Positions 37,711 to 49,394 of a DNA stretch of 64,000 nt are shown here, piece after piece. Within the stretch, counting starts at the first letter, position 1; each line of letters starts with the position of its first letter. The notes beneath the pieces were generated by a model. That model was not told the origin of the DNA. It was given only the letters and a program-made list of their open reading frames with translations, and did not search any database. Both the position numbers and the translations under genes were made by a program. This DNA comes from Chamaecrista fasciculata (lineage: Eukaryota; Streptophyta; Magnoliopsida; Fabales; Fabaceae), in assembly GCA_003254925.1 (NCBI GenBank), contig QANZ01044257.1, positions 140,070 to 204,069 on the forward strand. Direction: 5' to 3'.

Positions 37711-39560
37711 TTACAGATAACCCTTTTCCTTGCAACATTGAATTGTTTCATCAATCATTTTCTCAAATCCATACTTGAACACAAATCCAGCATCTATGAG
37801 CTTCTTTGATGATAAATCTGGTAGCTTCCAACCATTCTTCTTTAAAGAACTACAAGAAGAAGAATATTAAAATTATTACTATAATCATATTAGACCAAGA
37901 CAAGTTATTTAATACCACAAAGTGGATCAACTAGTTGATGCTTGATGTAGTTTAACAAAATATTGAGTTTGAGAAAAGGGTAAATCACAACATTTGCAAA
38001 AATGTATTTAAACCCTTAATCAATTAGTCCACATACCATAAGTTCTCTAGTATCTAAATTTGAACTATTTAATTGCATAAGAAACAATAAAAATACCTTT
38101 GTTTGTCTTCCCTTTCTCATCTTTCTCAATCTATCTATGATTTTTATTAACTTAACCTTACTCTTGGCCAAAAAGAAAAAAAACCTTACTCAGGCTGGTT
38201 TAATTTCATCATTTGATATTCTTCTTCATGGTTTACAAACTTCTCAAGTCACTTGCATAAATTGAAATTGTTAGGAAAAACAATGAAGAGAAGAGAACCA
38301 TTAAGGAAAAATATTTTGGTAATTTTACATGTTTTAGTTAAGTTTTTAACTTTTAGATGATAATTTAAATAAGCCAAACTAAAAATCAATTGTAACTTCT
38401 ATAGGGTAAGAAGGATATTGTAATTAGACAAAAAGATGTGGTGAATAAGCAAAATTCTTCCTTAAATTAATAGACAAAGAAGGACAAGAGAACTCACTCT
38501 ATTGTAGGTGTTTGAATCTCTGGGTATTTTGTTGAAATAAATTCAACTATCCTTTCAAAATTTGTGAGACATGATGAACAATTATATCTCCCCTTTGGAT
38601 TAGGATGTTCAAGCAAAAATATATGTGATCTAGCCACATCATCCACATGCACCATTGGTGCCTCACTGATACTAAATTGATCATTCTCACCTGCATCAAT
38701 ATTTTAAAACAATTAAAAAAAACTCAAAAAATAAGATTAGATTAAAATTCAAAACCTCTAAACTTAAGATCTAACCCAACTTTTCTACATCCTACATACC
38801 ATGTGATAGATACAATGAGTGATAAACAGAGCCCGGAAGTTTAGGACAAATGAAAGGTCCAACAACAGAAGTGGGATTTAGAGAAACAACATCTAATCCA
38901 TTTTCTTCCCCAAATTCAAGCATAGCCTTTTCAGTCAAAGTCTTAGAAACTGCATAAGACCATCCAAATGGCTTTGAAGCCCTAAGATATTCCACATCAG
39001 TCCAGAAACTCTCATCCAATATTGCTTCATCATCATCATCATCATCATCATCATAATCATAATCATCTTTGCCTTTGAAAGAAATAGCAGAACTACTAGA
39101 AGTGTAAACAACTCTCTTCACAGTCTTTGAAGCAAGACATGCCTTGAGAATCCCAAGTGCTCCATTAATGGCTCTTTTGGTCACTATCTCTTCATCTTCT
39201 CTTACCTCAAAATCAATAGGTGAAGCCACATGGAAAACCCCAATACACCCTTCAATGGCTTCCTTGAAACTCTCTGGATTTTCCAAATCTGCCTTCAGAA
39301 TTTGAAGCCTTTGGGGTGCTTTTGGCAAACTTGTGAGAAAGCTAACATCTTTCTTATGATCTGCAAAAATGGTTGAAGAAATTAAGGATTTGGATTTTGC
39401 ATAAAGAAAGAATCAATTAATGGAGTATTTAATTACCTGATGGGTGAGATCTAATTGTTGTATTAACAGAGTAATCATGTTCAAGCAGTGTCTTGATGAT
39501 CCATGAACCAATAAACCCAGTTCCACCAGTAACACAAACTCTTCCTTTGTCTTCTTCCAT
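37711..39560 (-). CDS. Vestitone-reductase-like NAD(P)H reductase A
   Basis: The exons are 39437-39560, 38800-39360, 38498-38690 and 37711-37849, giving 338 residues against about 326 for alfalfa vestitone reductase. The product is a short-chain dehydrogenase of the extended type (DFR/vestitone reductase group). It has a Rossmann loop GGTGFIG (residues 12-18), YTSS, and the catalytic Tyr177-x3-Lys181 in WSYAVSKTL. The C-terminus CCKEKGYL is typical of the legume enzyme. Such proteins reduce carbonyls of flavonoids or isoflavonoids with NADPH in the cytosol. Vestitone reductase acts just before medicarpin, but the substrate here is inferred. An Asp-rich loop (about residues 140-152) is expanded by a TCA/TGA-type repeat. 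Exon 4 and most of intron 3 appear identical to those of reductase B. The start is the ATG at 39560, in the family context [13 protein letters not shown]. Confidence 0.9.
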
Positions 39561-39777
39561 TACTTTGGATCCTTATCTAATAATAATGCTGCAACACACA
39601 ATAATATGATTTCGGTTCCTATATTATACTTATTTATTTATTTATCAATCAATCACAATTGTTTACTTTTCCTTTTACATGAGTACATGACTCACTTGCA
39701 AAATAATATTAAAATTTTTTTAAAAATATATAGAAAAGTATAAATCACAAAGGATTTGAATAAAATATAAAAAAATA

Positions 39778-40229
39778 GGTCAAAGTGCACTTTTGGTCCC
39801 ATAACTTTTGTTTAGGTTTCAATTTGAGGTAGGTAGTTTCCTAAATATCTTTGGCGGAAAGAACACTTTTGGTTTCATGTATTTTGTTTAGGTCTCAATT
39901 TAATTTCGTAAGTTTTTTGTTAGATTTTTGGTCTTATATATTATGATCAGGTATAGAATTAGTCCCATATAATCTTATACCTTTGCAAAAAATTCCACCC
40001 TTAGTCTCTTAAACAAGAACTTTTTGAAAAGATATGATACTAATTCTACAACCTGATAAAAAAATATGATAACAATTTTGCAACATGACCCAAATATATG
40101 AGATTAAAAGTGCAATATAGGACCAAATTGAGACCTGAGTAAAAAATATGAGACCAAAAGTGCAAAAAAAAATATAAGACTAATTTGAAATCTGAGCAAA
40201 AGTTATAAGATCAAAAATGTACTTTGGCT
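39778..40229. repeat. Foldback repeat upstream of reductase A
   Basis: The ends ggtcaaagtgcacttttggt and its diverged reverse complement near 40205-40229 bound the repeat. It interrupts a flank that is otherwise shared with the region upstream of reductase B (tgaggtaggt and cctttttgtc words near 45205-45260), so it inserted after or during divergence of the two units. No target duplication was confirmed. Confidence 0.6.
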
Positions 40230-40960
40230 TTTGTTTTTTGGATTTGACACTACCTTTTTGTCATTATTACTCGTTACAATTAGCGAGAATATGTATGTTC
40301 CCATTCATTCTCTCTCTTCAATTAGTTTATCTTTTTATTACTCCATTCTCTCTCTTCAATTTTGATATTTGCTTTTAATTGCAATGTTGTTTCCATTTTC
40401 TCTCTCTTTTTAAAGAGAATTTACAAATTACAATCAATCCTTTTGATTTCTTAGGTCCATCCATATCTCCTTAGCAACAGACCCTTAATTTTTAAAATTT
40501 CTCTTTTTTTAACCAATTATTAGAAATGAGAATGAATTAGTGTTGAATCTTTTGACTTGTGTTGTGTATGATATATATATATATATATACTAGGGGCTTT
40601 TCGTGTCCTAACGAGCACAGAAATATGTATATAACGTTAAATTTAACATTTGTAGTTATTCAGTGACTAAATAGTATATTTCCATTATTTAAAAGATCAA
40701 ATAATAAGTTTTCACTTTCTTAAATCTCATCCACTACTTTCTCTCTCCCATTATCTATAGAGTCGGCCAATTATCAAGTTCCACATGTTTATTTCTTATT
40801 TTTCTAATTTTTAATTTAATTATTTTTGACCAACCAAAAGCACTCTCACACATATAATATAGTATAGATATAGATATAGATATATATTGATATGGTTGTT
40901 GAAAGAATTTAGACCTCTCCATTCCATTAATTTTTGTCTAATGGGCAAATAAAAAAAATA
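40230..40960. other. Paralogous spacer between duplication units
   Basis: 40360-40500 resembles 45610-45700, upstream of reductase B. 40510-40570 and 40890-40960 resemble 34450-34590, downstream of reductase A. This places the boundary of the two tandem units near 40500. About 320 bp at 40571-40890, with AT runs at both ends, is absent from the left unit and looks like an additional insertion of unknown type. Confidence 0.65.
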
Positions 40961-41602
40961 GGCAAAACACCTGTTGGTGCCCTTAACTTTGGAGTTAGTT
41001 TCAGTTGTGCTCCAACGTTTGTTTTGTCTTAGTTATGCCCCCAATGTTTCACATTATTGTCAATTATACCCTAACCTCAATTTTTTTGGTCAAAGTCCTA
41101 TTTTGGTCCCTCAAGTTTGCTCAAAGTTTCATTTTGGTCCCTTAAGTCTCCAGCGAACATTCTGGCGAGATACACGGTGGTCCCGACGACTACAAAATCT
41201 CCTAATCCAAGGTTTTTTGGCCTCTTGAGTTCAATGGTGGCCTGCATTTTGCGAAAAAATGATCGAAAATATGATTTTCGGTGATTGTGTAATTTTTCGG
41301 CGGATTGCTAGTCATTTTTTCGCAAAATGGAGGTCGTCATTGAACTCAGAAAGTCAAAAAACTTGTATAAGGAGTGTTTGTAGTCGTTGGAGTCGCCGTG
41401 TATCTCGCCGAAAAGTTCGCCGGAAACTTGAGGGACCAAAACGGAACTTTGTGCAAACTTGAGAGACCAAAATAGGACTTTAGCCCAAAAAAATAAAGGC
41501 TAGGGTATAATTGACAAGAATGTGAAATAATAAAATATATGAATGTTAGGGGCATAACTGAAACTGACCCCAAATGTTAAGGGCACCAATAGGTCTTTTG
41601 CC
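40961..41602. mobile_element. Foldback element with a second palindrome inside
   Basis: The outer inverted ends read ggcaaaacacctgttggtgc and ccaataggtcttttgcc. Inside, 41088-41485 is another inverted pair beginning ggtcaaagtcctattttggt. The flanks are A-runs (aaaaaaaata on the left, aaaaaaaaata on the right) compatible with a 9-10 bp target duplication. The position corresponds exactly to that of the Pack-MULE at 34591 in the left unit, yet the two elements are unrelated in their arms. Confidence 0.75.
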
Positions 41603-42317
41603 AAAAAAAAATATTAGATAACTGAAAAAAAAAAATTAATTATTTGATCTTTTATGGATTATTCAAGATCTTAGTTTTTGTTTTCATTTTTTTGGCCATT
41701 GATTTTAGTTTAGTCACTACAACTTATTTCGAAAATAAGTTCTTAAATTTTGTAAAAATATTTTAGTCTTTATTATCTAAGTTTTTCATAACAATAATTA
41801 GTTAGAGAAAACTAAAATAACTAATAATGACAAAAAATCTAATATTAAAGTTTAAAAAAATTTTAATATTGTTAGTATTGGTATTAAAATTTACTAAATT
41901 ATTATTTTTATTTATTTCTTTCATAGAAACTTTTAAAAAATAACATTAATACATAATTAAGTAGTAGCGACTCAAATTTAAAAAAAAAAAATTATACATA
42001 GTGTATGGACTGATTTGAAAAAAAAATTAAGTTGTTGGGATTAAATTAAAAGTTTGAGTGAGTTTGAGTGAAATATATAGACCAAATAATTGATTTTCTT
42101 TTAAGATATTTGAAAAGATATAAAGAGTTTGAGTTATTTGATTCTTTCTCATTTCTTTTAATTTATTTTTTCAAAAACAGAATAAGTGTATGAAACAGGA
42201 CTTGCAAATCCAAGCATTTTCTTAATAATAACAAAAGACAATATATTGAAGAGTGAAATTTCATAACTTTTGAATATATTGTTGTTTATTTTTCATCTAC
42301 TTTGCGATGACTAAAAA
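41603..42317. other. Spacer downstream of reductase B
   Basis: AT-rich sequence, collinear with 35509-35570 and then with 37150-37710 of the left unit. The kinesin fragment and neighbouring repeats of the left unit are missing. No gene was seen. Confidence 0.6.
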
Positions 42318-44155
42318 TTACAGATAACCCTTTTCCTTGCAACATTGAATTGTTTCATCAATCATTTTCTCAAATCCATACTTGAACACAAATCCAGCAT
42401 CTATGAGCTTCTTTGATGATAAATCTGGTAGCTTCCAACCATTCTTCTTTAAAGAACTACAAGAAGAAGAATATTAAAATTATTACTATAATCATATTAG
42501 ACCAAGACAAGTTATTTAATACCACAAAGTGGATCAACTAGTTGATGCTTGATGTAGTTTAACAAAATATTGAGTTTGAGAAAAGGGTAAATCACAACAT
42601 TTGCAAAAATGTATTTAAACCCTTAATCAATTAGTCCACATACCATAAGTTCTCTAGTATCTAAATTTGAACTATTTAATTGCATAAAAAAACAATAAAA
42701 ATACCTTTGTTTGTCTTCCCTTTCTCATCTTTCTCAATCAATCTATGATTTTTATTAACTAAACCTTACTCGAGTTGGTTTAATTTCATCATTTGATATT
42801 CTTCTTCATGGCTTACAAACTTCTCAAGTTACTTGCATAAATTGAAATTGTTGGGAAAAAAATGAAGAGAAGAGAACCATTAAGGAAAATTATTTTGGTA
42901 ATTTTACATGTTTGAACTAAGTTTCTAAATTTTAGATGATAAATTAAATAAGTTAAACTAAAAATCGATCAATTGTAACTTCTATAGAGTAAGAAGGATA
43001 TTGTAATTAGACAAAAAGATATGGTGAATAAGCAAAATTCTTCCTTATATTAATAGACAAAGAAGGACAAGATAGAGAACTCACTCTAGTGTAGGTGTTT
43101 GAATCTCTGGATATTTAGTTGAAATAAATTCAACTATCCTTTCAAAATTTGTGAGACATGATGAACAATTATATCTCCCCTTTGGATTAGGATGTTCAAG
43201 CAAAAATATATGTGCTCTAGCCACATCCTCCACATGCACCATTGGTGCTTCAATGATATTAAATTGATTGTTCCCAACTGCATCAATATCTTAAAATAAT
43301 TAAAAAAAAAAAAAGCCCATAAAAAGTAATATCGAACTAAGTTCAAAACCTCTAAATTCAAGACTTAACCCAACCTGACAAGAAAAAAAATCAAAACTTT
43401 TCTACATCCTACATACCATGTGAGAGATTCAAGGAGTGATAAACAGAGCCTGGAAGCTTAGGACAAATGAAAGGTCCAATAACAGAAGTAGGATTCACAG
43501 AAACAACATTTAAACCATTTTGTTCTCCAAATTCAAGCACTGCCTTTTCTGTCAAAGTCTTAGAAACTGCATAAGACCATCCAAATGGCTTTAAGGCCCT
43601 AAGATATTCCACATCAGTCCACAAACTCTCATCCAATATTATTTCATCATCATCATCTTTGCCCTTGAAAGAAATAGCAGTACTACTAGAAGTGTAAACA
43701 ACTCTCTTTACTGTCTTTGAAGCAAGACATGCCTTGAGAATCCCAAGTGCTCCATCAATGGATCTTTTGGTCACTACTTCTTCAGCTTCTTTGTCTGCAA
43801 AATCAACAGGAGTAGCCACATGAAAAACTCCAATGCATCCTTCAATGGCTTCCTTGAAACTCTCTGGATTTTCCAAATCTGTGTTTAGAATTTGAAGCCT
43901 TTGGGGTGCTTTTGGCAAACTTGTGAGAAAGCTAACATCTTTCTTATGTTCTGCAAAAATGTTTGAAGAAATTGAGGTTTTTTATTTTGCATAAATAAAG
44001 AAAGAATTAATTAATATATGGAGTAGTTAATTACCTTGGTGAGATCTAATTGTAGTATTAACAGAGTAATCATGTTCAAGAAGTGTCTTAATGATCCATG
44101 AACCAATAAACCCAGTTCCACCAGTAACACATACTCTTCCTTTGTCTTCTTCCAT
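42318..44155 (-). CDS. Vestitone-reductase-like NAD(P)H reductase B
   Basis: The exons are 44035-44155, 43417-43950, 43085-43277 and 42318-42456, giving 328 residues, close to the family size. GGTGFIG is near residues 12-18, and the catalytic pair Tyr167-x3-Lys171 lies in WSYAVSKTL. The C-terminal CCKEKGYL is present. Its Asp-rich loop is short (KDDDDE), unlike the long one in A. Exon 3 reads HVEDVARAH where the other three paralogues have HVDDVARAH or HVDDVARSH, a conservative change. Exon 4 appears identical to exon 4 of A. It is head-to-head with reductase C, 4.6 kb away, with no gene between. The start ATG at 44155 sits in the same sequence context as in A. Confidence 0.9.
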
Positions 44156-44423
44156 TATTTTGGATCCTTCTCTACTAATAATGCTGCAACACAAAATAAT
44201 ATGATTTTGGTTCCTCTGTTATAACTATTAATTTAGGTATCAATCAATCACAATTGTTTATGTTTCCTTTTACATGACTCACTTGCAAATTGATATTAGA
44301 AAATTAAAAAGAATATAGAAAAGTATAAATCATAAAGGATTTGAATCGCAATAAAATATAAGGAAAAAAAAATTAAAGGGATAGGTGCGTAATAGAGTAG
44401 ACTTTAGAGTTATTTTATTTTTC

Positions 44424-45145
44424 AGTAAACATGCACTACAGTCCCTAAAAGATATGATCGCTCACATTTTAGTCCCTGAAAGATGTAAATGGCAGTTTTA
44501 GTCACTGAAAGATACGGTCGCTGACATTTTAGTCCCTGAAAGATGTAAATGGTAGTTTTAGTCCCTGAAAGATGCGCCATTTGGACATTATAGTTCCTCC
44601 GTCACCAACAGTTTAATATGACTAACGATGCAGCTGATTTGGCCCGTTAAACCCTCATATATCACGTTAAGTCTGTCTTCCATTAGCCAACAGTTAAATA
44701 GGACCAAATCACGCTATTAGGATGTTATTGAAATGTTTTTTTATGTATTGTTTTCTCTTTTAGGTATGTACAAACTACAGTTAAATACATTTCTATAAGA
44801 GACTTAATGTATTTGAATGTAAAACCTAGACTAGCATATTTCAATCCACATTGGTCCTTTGCCAACTTGGACTTACAGGTGGCTAGTGTAAGATAAACTT
44901 AACGTGCCACATGAGGGTTTAACCGGCCAAATTAGCTGCACCATTAGTCATATTTAACTGTTGGTGACGGAGGGAGTATATTGTCCAAACGACGCATCTT
45001 TCAAGGACTAAAACTACCATTTACATCTTTTAGGGACTAAAATGTCAGCGACCATATCTTTCAGGGACTAAAACTACCATTTACATCTTTTAGGGACTAA
45101 AATGTGAGCGACCATATCTTTCAGGGACTGTATTGCATGTTTACT
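44424..45145. mobile_element. 720-bp foldback element between reductases B and C
   Basis: The ends agtaaacatgcactacagtc and its reverse-complement form gactgtattgcatgtttact define the arms. Inside each arm, blocks with 'tttagtccctgaaagatgta' repeat two or three times. The loop (about 44690-44870) is non-repetitive, with no recognisable gene. A short sequence, agactttagagttattt, occurs on both sides (about 44400 and 45192). The immediate flanks match only partly, so no clean target duplication is claimed. Confidence 0.7.
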
Positions 45146-46457
45146 CTATTTTTTTATGGGTAGACTTTTTTTTTTGATACCGTGATGGGCAGACTTTAGA
45201 GTTATTTGAGGTAGGTTGTTTCCTAAATTTCTTTATTTTTGGGTTTGACATTACCTTTTTGTCGTTACTCGGTACAATTAGCGAGAATGTGATTTTATTA
45301 TATTCTATCTATATCAAGTTTTTTAAGGTAAATATAGACTGATTAAGTTAATGATTAATTTACCTAAAATAAAGAAAAAATAAAATTAAAAGATTAAATT
45401 GTCTTCATTAAATTACTCATAGTTACTCTAACTAATTCAATATCTTTGACTTTTAATAGGAATAGCATCGTAAAAAAAATAATTAATGTTTTCTTGATTT
45501 TGTAAAACATCAGATATTTTAAGATAAAAAAAATTCTCAAGCAGATATTTTAAGACCGAGAGAGTAATTAATTACAGGGAAATTGTTCCTTTCCAAAAAG
45601 AAAAAAAAAAGAGGGAAATTGATTTTTAATTGCAATGCCGTTTCCATTTTCTTATTAGATCCATCCATATCTCCATAGCAACAGACCCTTAATTTTTTAT
45701 TTTTTAAAATAATATACAAAATTTCTAAAAACACCTTTCTTCCTTAGAAAATCCACTTGGTATGATTTTTCTGCTATGATCTCTGGAGTTTGTCGGTGAA
45801 GCCAAAAAAAGAGCTGAGGAAAAAAGTGAGCAAAACTATGACTTTTTAACAAGGGAGTTAGACTTAAATATAGTACAAGGTTAATTTCTCACAATATAAG
45901 ATTTATATTAAATTCTTGTTAGGAGAGTCAGTGTCACGTCAATATTGATATGTTATTCATCACTTTTTTAAAAATAAGAATCATCATTAAATTTTATATA
46001 AAAATTTGGACAAATAAATAAAACTAATTTTTCACAATTGGTAGATAAGGCTACATCTAAAAATTAGTCTCAAATCAAATACGAGTTCAATCTATTTTTT
46101 TTCCTGAGTTCAATCTAATTGAGTTGTAATAAAAGTGTTAAACACTCCACAGTTCTCATTTCTAAGAAGGATTACCTTAAAATAATCATCCAAAAATCAA
46201 TATAATCTTTAATATTAAATTGAATCATCCTAAAAACACAAATTGTAAGAAAAAAATAATTATTTTAAAGGTTAAATTTAACTAAGTCGAAAAAAAAATA
46301 TAAAACTTAGTACCCTAATGAAATGATCAAAGTTAATTAGAAAATGTTGTATTACTTGGTTGGTGTTTTAAATTTTTTATGAAAAAAAAAGTACAATAAT
46401 TTTGACTCAAAGAGATTATGATAAAATGGAATTGTCAAATGTGTAACGTTAATTTTA
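45146..46457. other. Upstream flank of reductase B and spacer
   Basis: 45205-45760 has counterparts upstream of reductase A (about 39800-39830 and 40235-40500). The remainder is AT-rich spacer with no recognisable gene. Confidence 0.5.
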
Positions 46458-46887
46458 GGGTAAATTACACTTTGGTACCCTGTGGTTTGACCCTATTTCA
46501 CTTTGGTACCATGTGGTTTGAAACTTGACACTTTGGTACCCTGTGGTATTCTCCATTAACACTTTGGTACCCTTTGGAGCTATTTTGTAATTTTAACCAC
46601 AACAAATTTTTCAAAAATTACATAATGACCCCAAAAAATTTTCAAAAAATTACAAATAGGTCCCTGGATACATATTATATAGGGACTAAAATGAAAAATT
46701 TAAAATTTTTTTGGGGTCAATATGTAATTTTTGTAAAATTTATTATGGTTAAAATTACAAAATAAGTCCAAAGGGTACCAAAGTGTTAATGGAGAATACC
46801 ACAGGGTACCAAAGTGTCAAGTTTCAAACCACAGGGTACCAAAGTGAAACAGGGTTTAACCACAGGGTACCAAAGTGTAATTTACCC
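46458..46887. mobile_element. 430-bp palindromic MULE-type element, copy 1
   Basis: The element starts gggtaaattacactttggta and ends with the reverse complement. Almost the whole length folds back on itself. It is flanked by a perfect 9-bp direct repeat, ttaatttta (46449-46457 and 46888-46896). A second copy of the same length lies at 52692-53121. No coding capacity. Confidence 0.9.
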
Positions 46888-47024
46888 TTAATTTTAATTG
46901 TAAAAACTATTTTTTTCATTATTTTCCTCCTTTAATTTTATGATTTTTCTATCCTTTAAATTTTCCTCGGTATTATTTTTTTTAATGGAATATTTTGAAA
47001 AATGAAGTTTTTTTTTTTATTAAA

Positions 47025-47130
47025 TCATGGGTATCCTTGCCTATCCGTGTAACGGTCTAAGCGAAGACTAATCTCATTCGGGCCTCAGAGACGAAATGGC
47101 CAGAACTCTCCCAACAATGTCGACTCTAAA
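47025..47130 (-). mobile_element. Truncated SINE tail
   Basis: Its sequence matches the 3' part of the SINE at 55010-55190 and the fragment at 15100-15230, for example 'ctatccgtgtaacggt' and 'gaagactaatctcatt'. The Pol III promoter boxes are missing here. Minus orientation is inferred from the comparison. Confidence 0.65.
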
Positions 47131-48189
47131 GAAAAATGAAGCATTATTCAAAAGAAAGTTCTAAGGATAATAAGACTTTTCATTGTCTTTTTTTCTATAA
47201 TTATTGAAAATAAAATCTGTTTTTTAATTCTCTTTTTTATTTTACTTTTTTTTTCAAAATGTTGAAACATTTTTTAGAATCTAAAAAAAAACTTGAATAT
47301 ATATATATATTAAAATTGTCTAAAAAAAAATCTAAAACGGCAAAAACTGTATACTGGAACCCTTTTTATTTTGAGAATAAATTATAATAATGAGTCTAAC
47401 GAAGCAGGTAGAGGTAGGCCACATTAACTTAAAAATTATTTGAGGAGAAAGTCGGTCTTACTTAACAGTAAATACATATTAAAATAGAATAAAAAATACA
47501 ATAAAAAATAAAAGACAAGAAAAAGAAACAAAATAAAGAGAAACCAAGTGTGTGATAGTGTGGAGGTTACAATTGTTATTTATCAAAATACTAGGTAATT
47601 AAAGAGAGATAGTGAAAAGGTAATAAAACTAACTCAAAGAGCACTTCCTCCAATTCTTTAATCTCTATGTATCTCTGCAAGTTTCTCCAAATTGGTTCAC
47701 ATCAAGGTGTATGTGCAATAAAATGTGTATAATTAAATTATTTTTTTAAATTTTATATCAACTTTTAATTTTGTTCTCAATATTTTTTATTAATTTTATT
47801 TTTAATATTTTATATTATGGTCAATTTTATTTTTTAACCAACTTCCTTCAACAAATTAACGATAAATTTCATCGTATCTTTTAACTTAAATTATGATTTA
47901 AATTTTTATTTTTATTATTTTTATATTATATATCATTAGCCATATAAAATTTGTTATTGATATTGAATTGAAGGAAGAGTAAATTTTACAATTATCCTTA
48001 ATTGTTAATACACATGTCATAATGAACAACCTTAATACTAAAAAAAACAAAGATCAAACTCAAATCTATCGTTTATTTATTTATTTATTTTGATGAGAAA
48101 GAAGATGAATCTTCATTTATAAGATAAAATGACATAAATACATAAAGGATACCAAGCATGACATATATCTAGCAAAATAACTATAATTA
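47131..48189. other. AT-rich spacer upstream of reductase C
   Basis: No gene or complete element was recognised. Short AT and A runs occur. Confidence 0.4.
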
Positions 48190-48289
48190 ATTGGCCAGCG
48201 ACAAACCCTTAAATGGAGCTCAGATTTGCGGAGGATTAGTCTTTAACCCATCGAGCTGGGGGATACCTTGGACAACCAAAAAAAAAAAA
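48190..48289 (+). mobile_element. SINE-like fragment with A-rich tail
   Basis: A relatively GC-rich block (near 48200-48280: cccttaaatggagctcag, then gagctgggggataccttgg) ends in a run of A. It is flanked by aactataatta and aactacaatca, a possible imperfect target duplication. The pattern fits a short tRNA-derived element, but no clear A or B box was seen. Confidence 0.4.
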
Positions 48290-48677
48290 CTACAATCATG
48301 AGCTCTTAGAAATAGATTACAACAGTACAGGAGAAAAAAGAAAATCCTACGCAATACACTTAAAAAAGATACAAATATTAAGATTCAGATCTCCTATACT
48401 AAACAAAAGATACATATAATTTTTAAATCTTTATAAAATTTTATTTTTGGATAAAGAGAAAATTTTTTGAAGAATTTGCCAAAGAGATGCAACATTATAC
48501 CCCTCTCATATGAGGAAACATTTTTTCAGAAAATTCCTTTAGAAAAAAGCATATTTTTAGACGGAAAGAAATCTAACTTTTTTAATGAAAGGGACCTCTA
48601 ATAGAAACACTTTCCTAAAGAAGAAAATAGAAAATAGATACAGACATTTTGGTTAAAGTGTACGAACTATAAAGTGC

Positions 48678-48683
48678 CACGTG
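48678..48683 (+). promoter_or_regulatory. G-box (CACGTG) upstream of reductase C
   Basis: A perfect palindromic G-box lies about 116 bp before the start codon, inside a block (ctataaagtgccacgtgtca) related to two degenerate blocks upstream of reductase D. G-boxes are bound by bZIP and bHLH factors and are common in phenylpropanoid and stress-induced promoters. Use here is inference. Confidence 0.5.
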
Positions 48684-48760
48684 TCATAGAACGGATGTGG
48701 AAGCCATTAGTGTATAGTAGTACATATTCTCTTATGTGGCAGCAATTATACAAGTTATTC

Positions 48761-48770
48761 ATTATATAGA
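48761..48770 (+). promoter_or_regulatory. TATA-like element of reductase C
   Basis: An attatataga sequence lies about 30-40 bp before the start codon and downstream of the G-box. It is a plausible TATA box with a very short 5' leader. Confidence 0.4.
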
Positions 48771-48798
48771 GTTTCATCTATCTGAATTCTGAGCAACA

Positions 48799-49359
48799 AT
48801 GGAAGAAGAAGAAGGGAAAGGAAGAGTGTGCGTTACCGGCGGAACCGGCTTCATCGGTTCATGGATCATCAAGACTCTCCTTCACCATGGTTACTCCGTC
48901 AATACCACCGTCAGATCCAGCTCCGGTAACTGGTTACTATATCTATATCTATACATGTTGAATAATTAGGTTATTTTTTTATTTTTATTGCAACGGTTTG
49001 CCTTGTTGTCTGATGCAGAACGATCGAACCTTTGTTAGTAGTATCTTTGTCGGACAGATCTATTTATTGGTCTTTAAAGGATATATTACTTCCTCCGCTT
49101 CTATATATCTGATATTTAAGATAAATATATACAGATTAAGTAAATGATTAGCTCACTATTAAATTATCCCTATTAAATATTTAAAAAATATTTATTCATT
49201 TATGATTCTACTATATTTAATAGGGATAGAATGATAAAAATTTAATTAATACTCTTTTAAATTTATAAACTATCAAATATTTAAAAAATAAAAAAGACTC
49301 TCTAAAAAAGCTAATATTCAAAATTAAAAAAGACTCTTAAAAAAAGTAGATATTCAAAG

Positions 49360-49394
<35 letters not shown>

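Noticed and set aside
41259-41462. Captured gene in the centre of the inner palindrome at 41088-41485
   Set aside because: The frame overlaps inverted sequence (aaaatgatcgaaaat, gcaaaatgg words on both sides) and shows no recognisable protein similarity.
44424-45145. CRISPR-like or tandem-repeat array because of the repeated 'agtccctgaaagatg' words
   Set aside because: The repeats are inverted between arms and part of a eukaryotic foldback element. The window is plant nuclear DNA.
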